64,000 nt of DNA, taken from assembly GCF_014203095.1 (NCBI RefSeq), contig NZ_JACHIG010000010.1, positions 1-64,000 of the forward strand, in the 5' to 3' direction. The position numbers and the translations under genes are program-made. Below the pieces are notes generated by a model. The model saw nothing but the letters and a program-made list of their open reading frames with translations. It was not told the DNA's origin and made no database searches. The stretch comes from Prosthecobacter vanneervenii (GTDB taxonomy: Bacteria; Verrucomicrobiota; Verrucomicrobiia; Verrucomicrobiales; Verrucomicrobiaceae). This document shows positions 18,005 through 27,708 of this stretch, piece by piece (the first letter of the stretch is position 1; every line of letters starts with the position of its first letter).

Positions 18005-19183
18005 TCACCAGTCCGTCACGCCACCGTCTGAACCGAATTCGCGCAGCACGATCTCCTGCTGGAAGGGATGCTTCTTCACCTCCGCTTCGTTGATGGTGAT
18101 GCCGAGCCCGGGCTTCGTATTTGGGCGGACGATGCGGCCTTTTTTCTCCACAGTGAAGCCCTCCTCCACCACGTCCTGCCGCCATGGCACATCGTTGTGC
18201 ACGGTTTCGCAGATGATGTAGCTCGGCTGTGAGAAGCCAAATTCTAGCGAGGCAGCAGTGCTCACAGGTCCCTGCGGATTGTGCGGCGCGAGAGAGATTC
18301 GATGCGCCTCCGCCAGTGCGGCGATGCGTTTGGCGGCGCTCAGCCCGCCACAGTGGGTGATGTCCAGCTGGCAGATCTCCACCGCGCGTTTCTCAAACAG
18401 GTCCTTGAAGGCCTCCAGATGCGTCACGCGTTCGCCACTGGCCACGGGTGTGGTGAGTGCGGCATTGATGCGGGCCAGTCCGTCCACGCATTCGGGCCAG
18501 CATGGTTCTTCAAAGAAGTAGAGGCCGAAGTCATCCAGGGCTTTGCCAAACTTCAGCCCCATCGCGGGGGAGGGCCGCGCATGGCAGTCCACCATGATGT
18601 CGATGTCCGGCCCCACGGCCTCCCGCATGGCGGCCACGGCTGCGGCTGCGGCGCGCACGGGCTTCTGGCCCTCGATGGGCATCGTGCTGGGCACCGCCAT
18701 GCTTTTAAAGGCGGTGTAGCCGTCCGCCACGGCGGCTTGCGCCAGCTCGGCAAAGCGTTTCGCATTGTCCGCCGGAGTTTGGTAAAAGTCCTCCATCTTG
18801 CCGCCGCCGAGATGGCAGTAGGTGCGCACAAAATCACGCACCGGTCCGCCAAAGACCTTGGAGAGCGGCATGTTCGCCACCTTGCCCACGATGTCCCACA
18901 GCGCGAGGTCGATGCCCGCGATGGCCGTGGCACGCACGATGCCGTGCCCATGCCAGAAGTGCTGCCGGTACATCATCTGCCACAGGTACTCCACCCGCGT
19001 GGGATCTTCGCCAATGAGCAGGTGCGACATGTCCTCGATCGCACCCACGATGCTGCGCGTGTGCCACTCCAGCGTCGCCTCTCCCCAGCCGATGAGCCCG
19101 GGCTGGTCGGTGACGACTTTGACGAAGACCCAGTTTCTCATCCGCGCGTGGCAGACGAGTGTTTCGATGGCGGTGATTTTCAT
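18005..19183 (-). CDS. Enolase-superfamily sugar acid dehydratase (galactonate dehydratase-like)
   Basis: The 392-residue protein belongs to the mandelate racemase/muconate lactonizing group. [18 protein letters not shown] and the capping segment [30 protein letters not shown] lead to the metal ligands in [14 protein letters not shown] and ASGERVTH, and to the base histidine in [15 protein letters not shown]. These match D-galactonate dehydratase (dgoD) closely, but related family members act on other aldonates. Its start overlaps the stop of the upstream ceramidase-like gene as ATGA, and an MFS transporter follows, so uptake and dehydration of a sugar acid is likely. Confidence 0.87.
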   Translation of the reverse strand: MKITAIETLVCHARMRNWVFVKVVTDQPGLIGWGEATLEWHTRSIVGAIEDMSHLLIGEDPTRVEYLWQMMYRQHFWHGHGIVRATAIAGIDLALWDIVGKVANMPLSKVFGGPVRDFVRTYCHLGGGKMEDFYQTPADNAKRFAELAQAAVADGYTAFKSMAVPSTMPIEGQKPVRAAAAAVAAMREAVGPDIDIMVDCHARPSPAMGLKFGKALDDFGLYFFEEPCWPECVDGLARINAALTTPVASGERVTHLEAFKDLFEKRAVEICQLDITHCGGLSAAKRIAALAEAHRISLAPHNPQGPVSTAASLEFGFSQPSYIICETVHNDVPWRQDVVEEGFTVEKKGRIVRPNTKPGLGITINEAEVKKHPFQQEIVLREFGSDGGVTDW

Positions 19184-20607
19184 GAGGCGATGTGGTTGGA
19201 AAGGGATTCGATCAGCTGCTCCAAGCTGCCCGCCGCGACAACGGCGATGCTCTCCTGGTAGATCCCAGTGTCGTAAAGCTCGCGAGGTGGCAGGTAGGAT
19301 GCCCCCCAGTCGGCGGCAATGGTGGCCACGAGGATGACTTTATCCGGAAAGCGGCGGCGCAGCTCGGTTTGCAGCACGCTGTAGCTCTCTCCCTGCACAC
19401 CCACCCACACCGCATCGCCCATGTGCCAGACGACGACTTGCAGCGGAAAGCGATCTCCCGGCGGCAGCTGGTGGAGCTTGTGCAGCAGTCGCGTTTTGCG
19501 CTCGCTCATCGCACGGCAGTCGGCGGCATGGGCCTCATCGCCTGCAGCACGCGCAGTGGCCTCGGCAGCCTGATAGTGATCCAGCTCCGCCTGCACCTGC
19601 GCCACCGTCGGCTGGCCGGGTCGATAGTGCAGAGGCTCCTGCCAGCGCTGCAACTTCCACCCGGCTTTGGTGTCCAGGTTGATCTTCTCGTGCTTCCACG
19701 CGCCGAGTGTCGCACCGGAAACGACAGCACCTTGATAAACAAACGTCGTGCCCGCCGCTGGCAGCGCGGTGAGGGCCGAGAGCGCGGCGTAGCCCAGCTC
19801 GCGCCCATTGCGATCCGCCACGGCTATGTCACCGACGAAGCCCTCGCGCGGTCCCAGCTCGCCGCTGGCACCCTGCAAAAACAGGCAGGGCGCGGAGGTC
19901 TCGCGCTCCACCAGCTCGCGCATCGCGCCGATGTAGTCGGGGCTGATCAGCGTGTTCTCCCATGCCAGCGTGGTGGGATGGCATGCATAGTTCACGATGC
20001 TGGCGAGCACTCGCCCGTCATCCGCCGTCACACGCGCCACGATCACGCTGTCATCAGCAGGCACGCCGGGATTGTGCCCGCAGATGTATTGGCTGCCGTC
20101 CCAGAAATCGCGCTGCGTGGCCAGACTGCAGCGGCCACGGCCATACACGATGCCGGCAGGTTGCAATGACGCGATGCATTGCCGCATGAGCCGACCTGCT
20201 TTCTCGCCCAAACCATCGAGATAGAGAGGAATGAGATCACCGCCGGGCAGAGCGGCCCGGTCCAGCCCCATGAGCCCCGCGCCATGCGTGTGGGAAAAAA
20301 CCACGAGCACCTCCTCCTTCGCCACACCACCAATCTCCGCCGCCCGCGCCACGAGCTGCGCATGCTCCGTGGCACCCATCACGCAATGATCCAATGCCAG
20401 GAGAATCTGCCGCCCCATTCCTTCCATGTCCGCAAACACCGCCACCGTGGCGCGCAGCGGCCGGTGCACACCGGTCGCGCGTTCATGCTTCGCCGCACCC
20501 CACATGCGGTGGTAGATGTCCGCAGGAGGTGTGATGTCACACCAGGAAAGCGCAAAACGGCAGCGGCTCTGCGGCGTGGGATCTTCGGTGCGGGAAGGCT
20601 GACGCAT
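19180..20607 (-). CDS. Neutral/alkaline ceramidase-like N-terminal domain protein
   Basis: I chose the start at 20607 ([16 protein letters not shown]); an 18-codon extension upstream lies in the regulatory region. The roughly 475-residue protein shows the zinc-amidase pattern of ceramidase-like proteins: [28 protein letters not shown] (HxH ligands), [23 protein letters not shown] and [15 protein letters not shown]. No export signal is apparent, unlike true ceramidases. In this operon, with a galactonate-dehydratase-like enzyme and an ACS transporter, a hydrolase acting on an amide- or ester-linked sugar derivative seems more likely than lipid turnover. That is inference. Confidence 0.78.
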   Translation of the reverse strand: MRQPSRTEDPTPQSRCRFALSWCDITPPADIYHRMWGAAKHERATGVHRPLRATVAVFADMEGMGRQILLALDHCVMGATEHAQLVARAAEIGGVAKEEVLVVFSHTHGAGLMGLDRAALPGGDLIPLYLDGLGEKAGRLMRQCIASLQPAGIVYGRGRCSLATQRDFWDGSQYICGHNPGVPADDSVIVARVTADDGRVLASIVNYACHPTTLAWENTLISPDYIGAMRELVERETSAPCLFLQGASGELGPREGFVGDIAVADRNGRELGYAALSALTALPAAGTTFVYQGAVVSGATLGAWKHEKINLDTKAGWKLQRWQEPLHYRPGQPTVAQVQAELDHYQAAEATARAAGDEAHAADCRAMSERKTRLLHKLHQLPPGDRFPLQVVVWHMGDAVWVGVQGESYSVLQTELRRRFPDKVILVATIAADWGASYLPPRELYDTGIYQESIAVVAAGSLEQLIESLSNHIAS

Positions 20608-20628
20608 GAAATTTGGAAGAATGATGAG

Positions 20629-20676
20629 GGGTAAAATGATGAAAAGGCACGAATCCTTCAAAACATCATTTTACCC
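20629..20676. promoter_or_regulatory. 13-bp inverted repeat in the divergent promoter region
   Basis: GGGTAAAATGATG at 20629-20641 and CATCATTTTACCC at 20664-20676 are perfect inverted copies 22 bp apart, with a third partial half-site ATTATTTTACC just after (20680-20690). They lie between the start of the leftward ceramidase-like operon and the rightward secreted glycosidase-like gene. This is where a shared repressor or activator would bind. No regulator gene is adjacent. Confidence 0.6.
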
Positions 20677-20752
20677 GCCATTATTTTACCTCCCCTACTG
20701 GTCTGTTTGTCGCACCAGAGATTATTTGCCTCTCTGGCTGCGTAGTTCTGCC

Positions 20753-22291
20753 ATGAAGCTGATTCTCTCCTCCTGCCTGGTTCTTGGGTCCTTCTCTGCA
20801 TTGGCTGCCGACAGCACCATCGACATCGGCTCCCGCCGCGAGCTGTTTGTGGATGATTTCCTCATCGACAAGCTCACCGGCAAGGCCAAACAGCAACTGC
20901 ATCATCCGCAGATCCAGGAGATCGCGCTGCTGCATGACGCGCCCTGGGAGGGCAGCGGCAGCGGCTATCACAGTGTCTTCAAAGACGGGGACAAGTACCG
21001 CATGTACTACAAGAGCTGGCAGCTCACCGTCACAGCACCGGGCAAGGTCAATACTGGCGAGCACCCGCTCTTCACCTGCTACGCGGAGAGCGATGACGGC
21101 ATCCACTGGCGCAAGCCCGAGCTGGGCTTGCATGAGTTCAAAGGCTCCAAGGCCAACAACATCGTCATCCCCCACGGCATGATGGGAAAGGTGAACCCCG
21201 ATGGCGGCCATCCCGCCGTCTTCAAAGATGAAAATCCCGCCGCGCCTGCGGACGCAAAATACAAGGCCATCGTGCGCTCCAATTCACCCAAGGGACTGCT
21301 CGCGCTCAAGTCACCCGATGGCCTGCGCTGGTCCCCCATGGCCGATGCGCCCGTCATCACCGATGGCGCGTTTGATTCGCAGAACCTCGCGTTCTGGGAT
21401 GCCCACAGCGGCCAGTATCGCGCCTACTGGCGCTACTTCACCGGCGGCACCACCGATGAAAAAAACTGGAAGCCCTCAGGCGACCGCGCCATCCGCACGG
21501 CGACCTCGAAGGACTTCATCCACTGGGAAAACCAGCACGATCTCACCTATGTGGATTCCCCGCCTGAGCAGCTCTACACCAATCAGGTCAAGCCCTACCA
21601 CCGCGCCCCGCATCTGCTGCTCGGCTTTCCCACGCGCTACACTGAGCGCGGCTGGGCAGACAGCATGCGCGCGCTGCCGGAGCGCGAGCACCGCGAATGG
21701 CGCTCCAAGTCTAGCGACCGCTACGGCATGGCCATCACCGAGGGGCTCTTCATGGCCAGCCGCGACGGCGTGAAGTTCAAGCGCTGGAATGAAGCTTTCC
21801 TGCCGCCCGGCATCGAGCGACCCGGCACCTGGAACTACGGCCACCAATACATCGCCTGGCATCCGGTGGAGACCAAATCTGCGCTGGAAGGTGCCCCCAA
21901 TGAGCTCAGCCTCTACGCCACCGAGAGCTACTGGACCGGCAGGAGCAGCGCCCTCCGCCGCTACACCCTGCGGCTCGACGGCTTTGTCTCCATCCATGCC
22001 CCCAGAAGCGGCGGCGAACTCATCACCAAGCCGCTCACCTTCACCGGCAAGGCGCTCACCCTGAACTTCGCCAGCTCCGCTGCGGGTGGCATCCAGGTGG
22101 AGATCCAGGATGCAGACGGCAAGCCGCTCCCCGGCTACACGCTCGCCGATTCACAGCCCGTCTTTGGCGATTCTCTCGACCGTACTGTCACCTGGAAAAC
22201 AGGTCCCGATGTGAGCCCCCTCTCCGGCAAACCCGTGCGCCTGCGCTTCGTGTTGGATGATGCGGATTTGTACTCGCTCAAGTTTGAATAA
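20753..22291 (+). CDS. Secreted five-bladed-propeller glycoside hydrolase-like protein
   Basis: The start at 20753 gives MKLILSSCLVLGSFSALAA, a signal peptide. The mature protein (about 490 residues) begins TIDIGSRRELFVDDFLIDKL, common in planctomycete and verrucomicrobial proteins related to GH32/GH43/GH130 propellers. It has repeated strand patterns such as YHSVFKDGDKYRMYYKSW, YAESDDGIHWRKPELG, NLAFWDAHSGQYRAYWRYF and TATSKDFIHWENQ. The last about 90 residues form a beta-sandwich-like C-terminal module. Catalytic residues cannot be assigned with confidence. It is divergent from the sugar-acid operon and shares its control region. Confidence 0.78.
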   Translation: MKLILSSCLVLGSFSALAADSTIDIGSRRELFVDDFLIDKLTGKAKQQLHHPQIQEIALLHDAPWEGSGSGYHSVFKDGDKYRMYYKSWQLTVTAPGKVNTGEHPLFTCYAESDDGIHWRKPELGLHEFKGSKANNIVIPHGMMGKVNPDGGHPAVFKDENPAAPADAKYKAIVRSNSPKGLLALKSPDGLRWSPMADAPVITDGAFDSQNLAFWDAHSGQYRAYWRYFTGGTTDEKNWKPSGDRAIRTATSKDFIHWENQHDLTYVDSPPEQLYTNQVKPYHRAPHLLLGFPTRYTERGWADSMRALPEREHREWRSKSSDRYGMAITEGLFMASRDGVKFKRWNEAFLPPGIERPGTWNYGHQYIAWHPVETKSALEGAPNELSLYATESYWTGRSSALRRYTLRLDGFVSIHAPRSGGELITKPLTFTGKALTLNFASSAAGGIQVEIQDADGKPLPGYTLADSQPVFGDSLDRTVTWKTGPDVSPLSGKPVRLRFVLDDADLYSLKFE

Positions 22292-22306
22292 TGCCCCTTG
22301 GTCAGC

Positions 22307-23359
22307 TCACACTCCATTGTGCTGGAGATCAAAAGCGGGATCGAGCGCAGCACCGTCCAGCAGGTGCTCGACAAGGTGGCGTGCCAGCCAAGGGGCTCGC
22401 AGAGAGCCCTTGGAGCCGAGTCCGTTGAGAAAGGCCACGCGTGGATGCGAGGGATGCGTTCCCATCAGCGCCTGGTGGTTTTTGATAATGGGACGCACAG
22501 CAGTCTGCGCCGCCGTGATCTGCGCCGGGACCTTGAGCAGGCTGGCCAGGTTTTGCTCCAACTGCTGGAGCTGATCTGGCGCGGGCGTGTGGGGATTATC
22601 AAACTGCCACTCATAGGTGGAGCCTGCGCGCAGGCTGCCATCCGGCCGCAGCAGCAGCCAGCATGAGCGGTTGAGAATGCGGCGCTCCCCTCGCAGGTCC
22701 GCCTGCACGGTCAAAATCGTGCCGCGCGCGGATTGGAAGGGCACCCAGTGGAAAAGCGGATGCTGCTGCGCGTTCCAGCCCTGCGCCCAGATGACATGGG
22801 AAAAGAGCTCCCCGCGCCACTCCACACCTGCGGCATCGTCATGCACATCCTCCGGCTTCACATGAGCCTGCATCCACGCACCCTGCTGCTCGAAAAAGCC
22901 GCGGCTGGCCTCCAGATATGCAGGTGTGTCCAGCCAGGCGGCATGGCGCTGCTGAAAGCCGTTCTCCGGCGCGTGAATGACGTCGGCATCCAGCACGGGC
23001 CGCTGCGGATGCAGAAAGGGCTGCATGTCCGCGTCTTGTCGGCGCTTGTGCCATTTGGCGATCTCGGCCTCGCTCTTCAGCAGGCGCACATACCCACGCG
23101 GGAAGCAGAAACGCTGATGCAGCAGCCGCCCGCAGCGGCGGTAAAAAGGCAGCGCCTCGCGGTAAAACTGCGCATAGCGCCAGCTCACCGTCAGCCGCAT
23201 GCCGGTGATCGGCGTCATGAGCCCCGCGGCCACCTTGGAGCACGTCAGCGCCTCCGCCCGATCAACGATCAGAAACGGCACTCCACGCTCCCACAGCCGC
23301 CACGCCAGCGCCGTACCGGCGAGCCCCTGGCCAATGATGAGAATGCGTGGGGAGGGCAT
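22307..23359 (-). CDS. FAD-dependent oxidoreductase, D-amino acid oxidase (DAO) fold
   Basis: The 350-residue protein opens with the dinucleotide-binding motif RILIIGQGLAGTALAWRLWE. It continues with CSKVAAGLMTPITGMRLTVSW, typical of DAO-family flavoproteins related to the MnmC C-terminal domain. GLGSKGSLRAPWLARHLVEHL near the end binds the FAD phosphate. No tRNA methyltransferase domain is attached, so it is not a full MnmC. The oxidised amine is unknown. It is convergent with the glycosidase-like gene, with 15 bp between their stops. Confidence 0.82.
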   Translation of the reverse strand: MPSPRILIIGQGLAGTALAWRLWERGVPFLIVDRAEALTCSKVAAGLMTPITGMRLTVSWRYAQFYREALPFYRRCGRLLHQRFCFPRGYVRLLKSEAEIAKWHKRRQDADMQPFLHPQRPVLDADVIHAPENGFQQRHAAWLDTPAYLEASRGFFEQQGAWMQAHVKPEDVHDDAAGVEWRGELFSHVIWAQGWNAQQHPLFHWVPFQSARGTILTVQADLRGERRILNRSCWLLLRPDGSLRAGSTYEWQFDNPHTPAPDQLQQLEQNLASLLKVPAQITAAQTAVRPIIKNHQALMGTHPSHPRVAFLNGLGSKGSLRAPWLARHLVEHLLDGAALDPAFDLQHNGV

Positions 23360-23389
23360 GGAATAGACGCTCGTTCCGCAGCCCCCGCC

Positions 23390-24232
23390 TCACGGCTGCT
23401 GGGGCTTTTCCACCATGGCGTGCATGATGGCGTGGAGCTTTTCCTGGGTCTGCGAGACCTGCTCCTGAGTGGGAGTGGCGGGCTGGGGGACGCGCCAGAG
23501 GGTGCTGATGGCCTCCAAGTGGGCGCCGATCTGCTTGATCATGGTCTCGTCATGCCGGGGGAGGCTGATGCGGTTGAAGTCGTCACGGATCGACTGCAGC
23601 ACGGCAGGGGAGCCGATACAAAGCGGGCGCACCTCCTCGGCGGCGTTTTCCACCACGAGATTGGTGGAAATCTCCAAAAGCCGCAGCCACAGGCCGAGGT
23701 CGATCATCACGGCCAGGTCGTCGTCCCGCTGCTCCCGCAGCAGACGCAGCATTTCCTGGTGGTCATCCACGATCTCGCTGCGCAGTTCCTTCCATTCGTT
23801 GCTCTCGGCCATCTTTCCCTGCGCCATGAGGCGGGGGCTGAGCTTTTCCCCCAGGCCGAGCATGCGGCAGTAGCTGAGGACTTCCTGGTTGTTGTTGCGG
23901 AACTGCTGGGAGTCACTGGCCTGCCAGACGAGGAAACTGTCTGCCATGAGACTGCCGAGGATGAGTGCGGCACGTCCGCGATCAGCAGGTGGGGTGGGCG
24001 GTGGCGGGCGGAACTGCAGACGCCAGCGCGCTTTTACCCGCTGTCCTAGATGGTCGAGAAAGTCCGCCGGAGTCTGCTCTGCGGGTGCGGCCGGGGTGGC
24101 GGCCTCCGGCGGGGCGGGGTCGTCTCCCGAAGCGAGCGCCCTGCTTGCCAGCACCTGCCAGCCCAGGCACAAACCCACCACAGCGGCACAAATAGTGAGC
24201 GGGTGGCGGGTGCGGTACGGAGCTGCAGGCAT
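23390..24232 (-). CDS. Exported protein of unknown function
   Basis: The 280-residue protein has an N-terminal hydrophobic stretch (TICAAVVGLCLGWQVLASRALA) that could be a signal peptide or anchor, then a proline/alanine-rich linker (residues about 38-55). The rest is predominantly helical and charged, with no motif I recognise. It sits between glmS and the FAD oxidoreductase in the same orientation, 30 bp from the glmS stop, so co-transcription with glmS is possible. Confidence 0.7.
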   Translation of the reverse strand: MPAAPYRTRHPLTICAAVVGLCLGWQVLASRALASGDDPAPPEAATPAAPAEQTPADFLDHLGQRVKARWRLQFRPPPPTPPADRGRAALILGSLMADSFLVWQASDSQQFRNNNQEVLSYCRMLGLGEKLSPRLMAQGKMAESNEWKELRSEIVDDHQEMLRLLREQRDDDLAVMIDLGLWLRLLEISTNLVVENAAEEVRPLCIGSPAVLQSIRDDFNRISLPRHDETMIKQIGAHLEAISTLWRVPQPATPTQEQVSQTQEKLHAIMHAMVEKPQQP

Positions 24233-24262
24233 GTGGGGGAGTTGGGAGTCTCTGAGCAGACT

Positions 24263-26116
24263 CTACTCCACCGTGACGCTTTTTGCCAGATTTCTTGGTT
24301 TATCCACATCACAACCGCGCGCGACGGCGGTGTAGTAGGAGAGAAGCTGCAGCGGCACCACATTGAGGATGGGCGTCAGGTAGGACGGGCAGTCCGGCAC
24401 GTAAATGACGTCGTCGGTGATGCGCTCCAGCTCGGTGCGGCCTTCAGTGGTGACGGCGATCACCGGGCCTTTGCGCGCACGCACTTCCTCGATGTTGCTC
24501 ACGTTTTTATCAAAGACGGCGTCGTCCGGGGCGATGAAGACGGAGGGCATGTCCGGCTTGACCAGAGCGATGACGCCGTGCTTCAGCTCGGCGCTGGGGT
24601 GGCCGCTGGCGTAGATGTAGCTGATCTCCTTCATCTTCAGCGCGCCTTCCAGCGCCACGGGGTAGTTCATCTGGCGGCCCATGAAGAGCATGCCGTCGGC
24701 ATTGCAGTGCTTTTCAGCAATAGCCTTGATTTTGTCCGCCTGTTTGAGGATCTGCACGATTTTGTCCGGCAGGGCCTCCAGTTCGTCGATCATCTCCAGC
24801 CCGTCCACGCTGGACAGGTGGTGGATTCGGCCGAGCAGCAGGCTGAGCAGGGTGAGAATGGTGACCTGCGAGGTGAAGGTCTTCGTAGCGGCCACGCCGA
24901 TCTCCGGCCCGGCGTGGATGTACACGCCGCCGTCGCTCTCACGGGCGATGGTGCTGCCCACGGTATTGACGATGCCGAGGCAGCGGATGCCTTTGCGCTG
25001 GCCCTCGCGCATGGCGGCCAAGGTGTCGATGGTCTCGCCGCTCTGGCTCATGACAAACTGGAGCGTGTTTTTGTTGGCAGGTACGTTGCGGTAGCGGAAT
25101 TCGGAAGCAATTTCCACTTCCGTGGGCACGCGGGCGAGAGATTCGATGAGGTACTCGCCCACCATGGCGGCGTGGTAGGCGGTGCCGCATCCGGCGAGGA
25201 TGATGCGGTCAATCTGCACCAGTTCCTTCGGGCTCATGTTCAGCCCGCCCATGATGGCGGTGCACTCATCGCGCGATAGGCGGCCGCGCATGGCATTGCG
25301 CAGGGAGGTGGGCTGCTCGTAGATCTCCTTGAGCATGTAGTGGGGGAAATCACCTTTCTCTGCATCGTCCGCGCTGAATTCCACGCGGCTGACCTTCACC
25401 TCCGCCGGCTCTCCCTGGTGGGACTGCACATCGTAGCGGTCCTGGGTGATGGTGACGATGTCGTAGTCATTGAGGTACACGACGTCGCGGGTGTGATTCA
25501 CCACGGCGGAGACGTCGCTGGCCAGGAAGTGCTCCTGCTTGCCGAGACCGACGATGAGCGGGCTGCCGAGGCGTGCGCCGACGATGACGCCGGGCAGGTC
25601 CCCATGCATGACGGCGATGCCGTAGGTACCCTTCACTCGGGCGAGGGCGGCCTTCACCGCATTGACGAGGCGCAGGGTGCCGTCTTTCTCGGTGGATTCG
25701 TCAAAGTAGGTGCCGACGAGGTGGGAGAGCACCTCTGTATCTGTCTGAGACTGAAAGGTATGGCCCTTGGCGGTGAGCTGGTCGCGCAGGGTCTGGTAGT
25801 TTTCGATCACGCCGTTGTGCACCAGCACCAGCTTGCCGGACTGGTCGGGGTGGGGGTGGGCGTTGACGTCCGTGGCGGGGCCGTGGGTGGCCCAGCGGGT
25901 GTGGGAGATGCCCATGGTGCCCAGAGGTTTCACCTCGGCCACAGCCTGGCGCAGGTTGTCGATGCGGCCCGCACGCTTCACGATCCGCAGGCTCTCGCCG
26001 CCGCCATTGAGGGCCATGCCTGCGGAGTCATAGCCGCGATATTCCAGACGACGCAGCCCGTCCAGGAGGATGGAACTTGCCTGACGATTGCCTACATAAC
26101 CAACGATGCCGCACAT
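24263..26116 (-). CDS. glmS: Glutamine-fructose-6-phosphate aminotransferase (isomerizing)
   Basis: The start at 26116 puts the nucleophile Cys at position 2 (MCGIVGYVGNRQASSILLDG), as required after Met removal. The glutaminase half has LRRLEYRGYDSAGMAL and HTRWATHGPATDVNAHPH. The two SIS domains contain ILAGCGTAYHAAMVGEYLIE, FVMSQSGETIDTLAAMREG and ATKTFTSQVTILTLL, and the protein ends with the family's DKPRNLAKSVTVE. It makes glucosamine-6-phosphate for cell wall synthesis. At 617 residues the length is normal. I found no glmS ribozyme-like element upstream. Confidence 0.96.
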   Translation of the reverse strand: MCGIVGYVGNRQASSILLDGLRRLEYRGYDSAGMALNGGGESLRIVKRAGRIDNLRQAVAEVKPLGTMGISHTRWATHGPATDVNAHPHPDQSGKLVLVHNGVIENYQTLRDQLTAKGHTFQSQTDTEVLSHLVGTYFDESTEKDGTLRLVNAVKAALARVKGTYGIAVMHGDLPGVIVGARLGSPLIVGLGKQEHFLASDVSAVVNHTRDVVYLNDYDIVTITQDRYDVQSHQGEPAEVKVSRVEFSADDAEKGDFPHYMLKEIYEQPTSLRNAMRGRLSRDECTAIMGGLNMSPKELVQIDRIILAGCGTAYHAAMVGEYLIESLARVPTEVEIASEFRYRNVPANKNTLQFVMSQSGETIDTLAAMREGQRKGIRCLGIVNTVGSTIARESDGGVYIHAGPEIGVAATKTFTSQVTILTLLSLLLGRIHHLSSVDGLEMIDELEALPDKIVQILKQADKIKAIAEKHCNADGMLFMGRQMNYPVALEGALKMKEISYIYASGHPSAELKHGVIALVKPDMPSVFIAPDDAVFDKNVSNIEEVRARKGPVIAVTTEGRTELERITDDVIYVPDCPSYLTPILNVVPLQLLSYYTAVARGCDVDKPRNLAKSVTVE

Positions 26117-26414
26117 GAGAGAGAAGAGTGGGGAAGTAAGTGAAGATGAGAGAAAGGGAGGGAAAACGAAGCCAGAACCCGCCTCCAGAGCGCGCCGGAG
26201 GGCAGAGCTGGTACCATAACCCCACGCAGAACCCACGCCAGCAGTTCATGGCCCTGCATTTTTGTTTATTGAAAGGAAGTCCGTTACGGGAAAAATCAGG
26301 AAAAGCACGTGCATCACCGGATTGGCCGTCTCCGTATCGCATTATCGTCTGGTGCACCGTTTTATGTGGCTTTGGATGAATAGAGCCGCAGAAGGAGCGT
26401 CAGACCTGACAGTC

Positions 26415-26612
26415 ATGAAAACGAAGCTTCTTCTCCTTCTGACCGGAATTCTCGCCCTGGGGGCGCTCAGTTCATGCGAGGGCCCCTATTACGGCAACGG
26501 CTACCCTGGCTACCGTCGTGGCCCCGGCTGTGCCAGCAATTTGGGCGGCTACCGGGGAGGCGGTGCGGGAGGTGGATTCGGCGGCAGCTTTGGCGGGTTC
26601 AGCGGGCGGTAA
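26415..26612 (+). CDS. Small glycine-rich lipoprotein
   Basis: From the ATG at 26415 a 65-residue protein is encoded with a lipoprotein signal: MKTKLLLLLTGILALGALSSC, with the lipobox LSSC. The mature part is short, rich in glycine, tyrosine and arginine (YYGNGYPGYRRGPG, GGFGGSFGGFSGR) and has no known domain. Such short Gly-rich lipoproteins are common in this phylum. The lipobox makes the start codon choice firm. Confidence 0.72.
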   Translation: MKTKLLLLLTGILALGALSSCEGPYYGNGYPGYRRGPGCASNLGGYRGGGAGGGFGGSFGGFSGR

Positions 26613-26653
26613 GGCTGTGCCGTGCTGCATGATTAATGCGCGGCGCTGCGGCT

Positions 26654-26815
26654 CTAGCTTGAGGTGCTGGCTGAGCCAGGCCGGGAGCGGCGGCAGCGGT
26701 CGCTGCAGTATTTGACGTCATCCCAGACTTTTTCCCACTTTTTGCGCCAGGTGAAGGGGCGGCCGCAGGTGAGGCAGGGCTTGCTGGGCAGATGCTGCTT
26801 TTTGACGCCTTTCAT
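26654..26815 (-). CDS. DUF2256 zinc-ribbon-like protein
   Basis: The 53-residue protein reads [20 protein letters not shown] followed by [20 protein letters not shown] and CRR. The pattern CxxC...WRKKW...WDxVKYCSxxCRR is the complete DUF2256 signature with four zinc-ligand cysteines. Its ATG overlaps the stop codon of the upstream DUF4130 gene as ATGA, so the two are translationally coupled. Function of DUF2256 is unknown; the operon context suggests a nucleic-acid link. Confidence 0.88.
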   Translation of the reverse strand: MKGVKKQHLPSKPCLTCGRPFTWRKKWEKVWDDVKYCSDRCRRSRPGSASTSS

Positions 26816-27699
26816 GGCAGGCCGGGGTCTGGGGTGACAGATTTCTGCTGCTGGTTGAGGGCGTGGAGGGATTGGAGGTAGGCGTTGTTGGGGGCGGGTT
26901 TGACGCTGCGCTCCTCGGTTTCCAGCATGCCCTGCACGCGCCTGCTGCTTCCTGCGATGAGATCGGCGATGAGGGAGGCTTCGGGGAGATTTTTCCAGTA
27001 TTTCTTGGGCATCTCGGACTGCATGGCGCTGATCTTGACGCGGGCGGGATTGAAGATGCTGCGGTAGTAGGTGCGCCAGAGCTCGTCCTGGGCGTCTTCG
27101 TCTGGAGCGCTGCTACGGGGCACTCCTGCGGTGAAATGCAGCCGGGTGCCATCCCAGTGCGCGCATTCGTAGGGGGTGAGGATGGACCAGTCCATGCCGG
27201 CGAAGCGCTTTTCAAAGAAGGGGGTGGCAAGACGGACGATGCGGTGCTCGGGCTCGAACCAGGCGACAAATTGCTCACGCCCGGTGGCAGGATGGGTGCT
27301 GACGAGGCGGAAACGCACAAAGGCGTGCATTTTGTGGATGTCGCGGCCGACGGCTTTGCACCAGTCCTGGAGCTGGCGGATGTCGGGGTCGGTGGGCATG
27401 GAGAGAAGGTGGCGCTCGGCACCGAGGGTGAGCCGCCAGAGGACGCGATACAGCATGGCCCAACGGCGTGCATCGGTGTGCGCGGCGGCGCTGCGGGCGA
27501 GATCGAGGAAGGCGGGGGGGACTTTGACGGGCGGTGCTGCAGGCGCGGCCATCTGGGCGGGCTCTTCCTGCATGAAGAGGGGGGATTCCTGAGCGTCATC
27601 GGCCCACAGAACGTCCTCTGGCGGCACGCGCTGGGCGAGGAGCTGGCGGGCGGCGCTGCGCCAGGCTTCGTATTCGGGCTGGATGACAACGGTGCGCAT
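26812..27699 (-). CDS. DUF4130 family protein (putative DNA metabolism, TIGR03915-type)
   Basis: The 295-residue protein has the family's features: [28 protein letters not shown], a central [23 protein letters not shown], and [10 protein letters not shown]. The segments [37 protein letters not shown] and [17 protein letters not shown] follow. These proteins pair with a radical SAM protein, exactly as here (9 bp gap), and are sometimes fused to UdgX-type uracil-DNA glycosylases. A role in a DNA repair or modification pathway is inferred from those associations; the reaction is unknown. Confidence 0.85.
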   Translation of the reverse strand: MRTVVIQPEYEAWRSAARQLLAQRVPPEDVLWADDAQESPLFMQEEPAQMAAPAAPPVKVPPAFLDLARSAAAHTDARRWAMLYRVLWRLTLGAERHLLSMPTDPDIRQLQDWCKAVGRDIHKMHAFVRFRLVSTHPATGREQFVAWFEPEHRIVRLATPFFEKRFAGMDWSILTPYECAHWDGTRLHFTAGVPRSSAPDEDAQDELWRTYYRSIFNPARVKISAMQSEMPKKYWKNLPEASLIADLIAGSSRRVQGMLETEERSVKPAPNNAYLQSLHALNQQQKSVTPDPGLP

Positions 27700-27708
27700 G
27701 GAGTGGCA

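Noticed and set aside
26117-26414. Possible glmS ribozyme upstream of glmS
   Set aside because: I could not find the conserved ribozyme core or pairing; the gap shows no clear structure.
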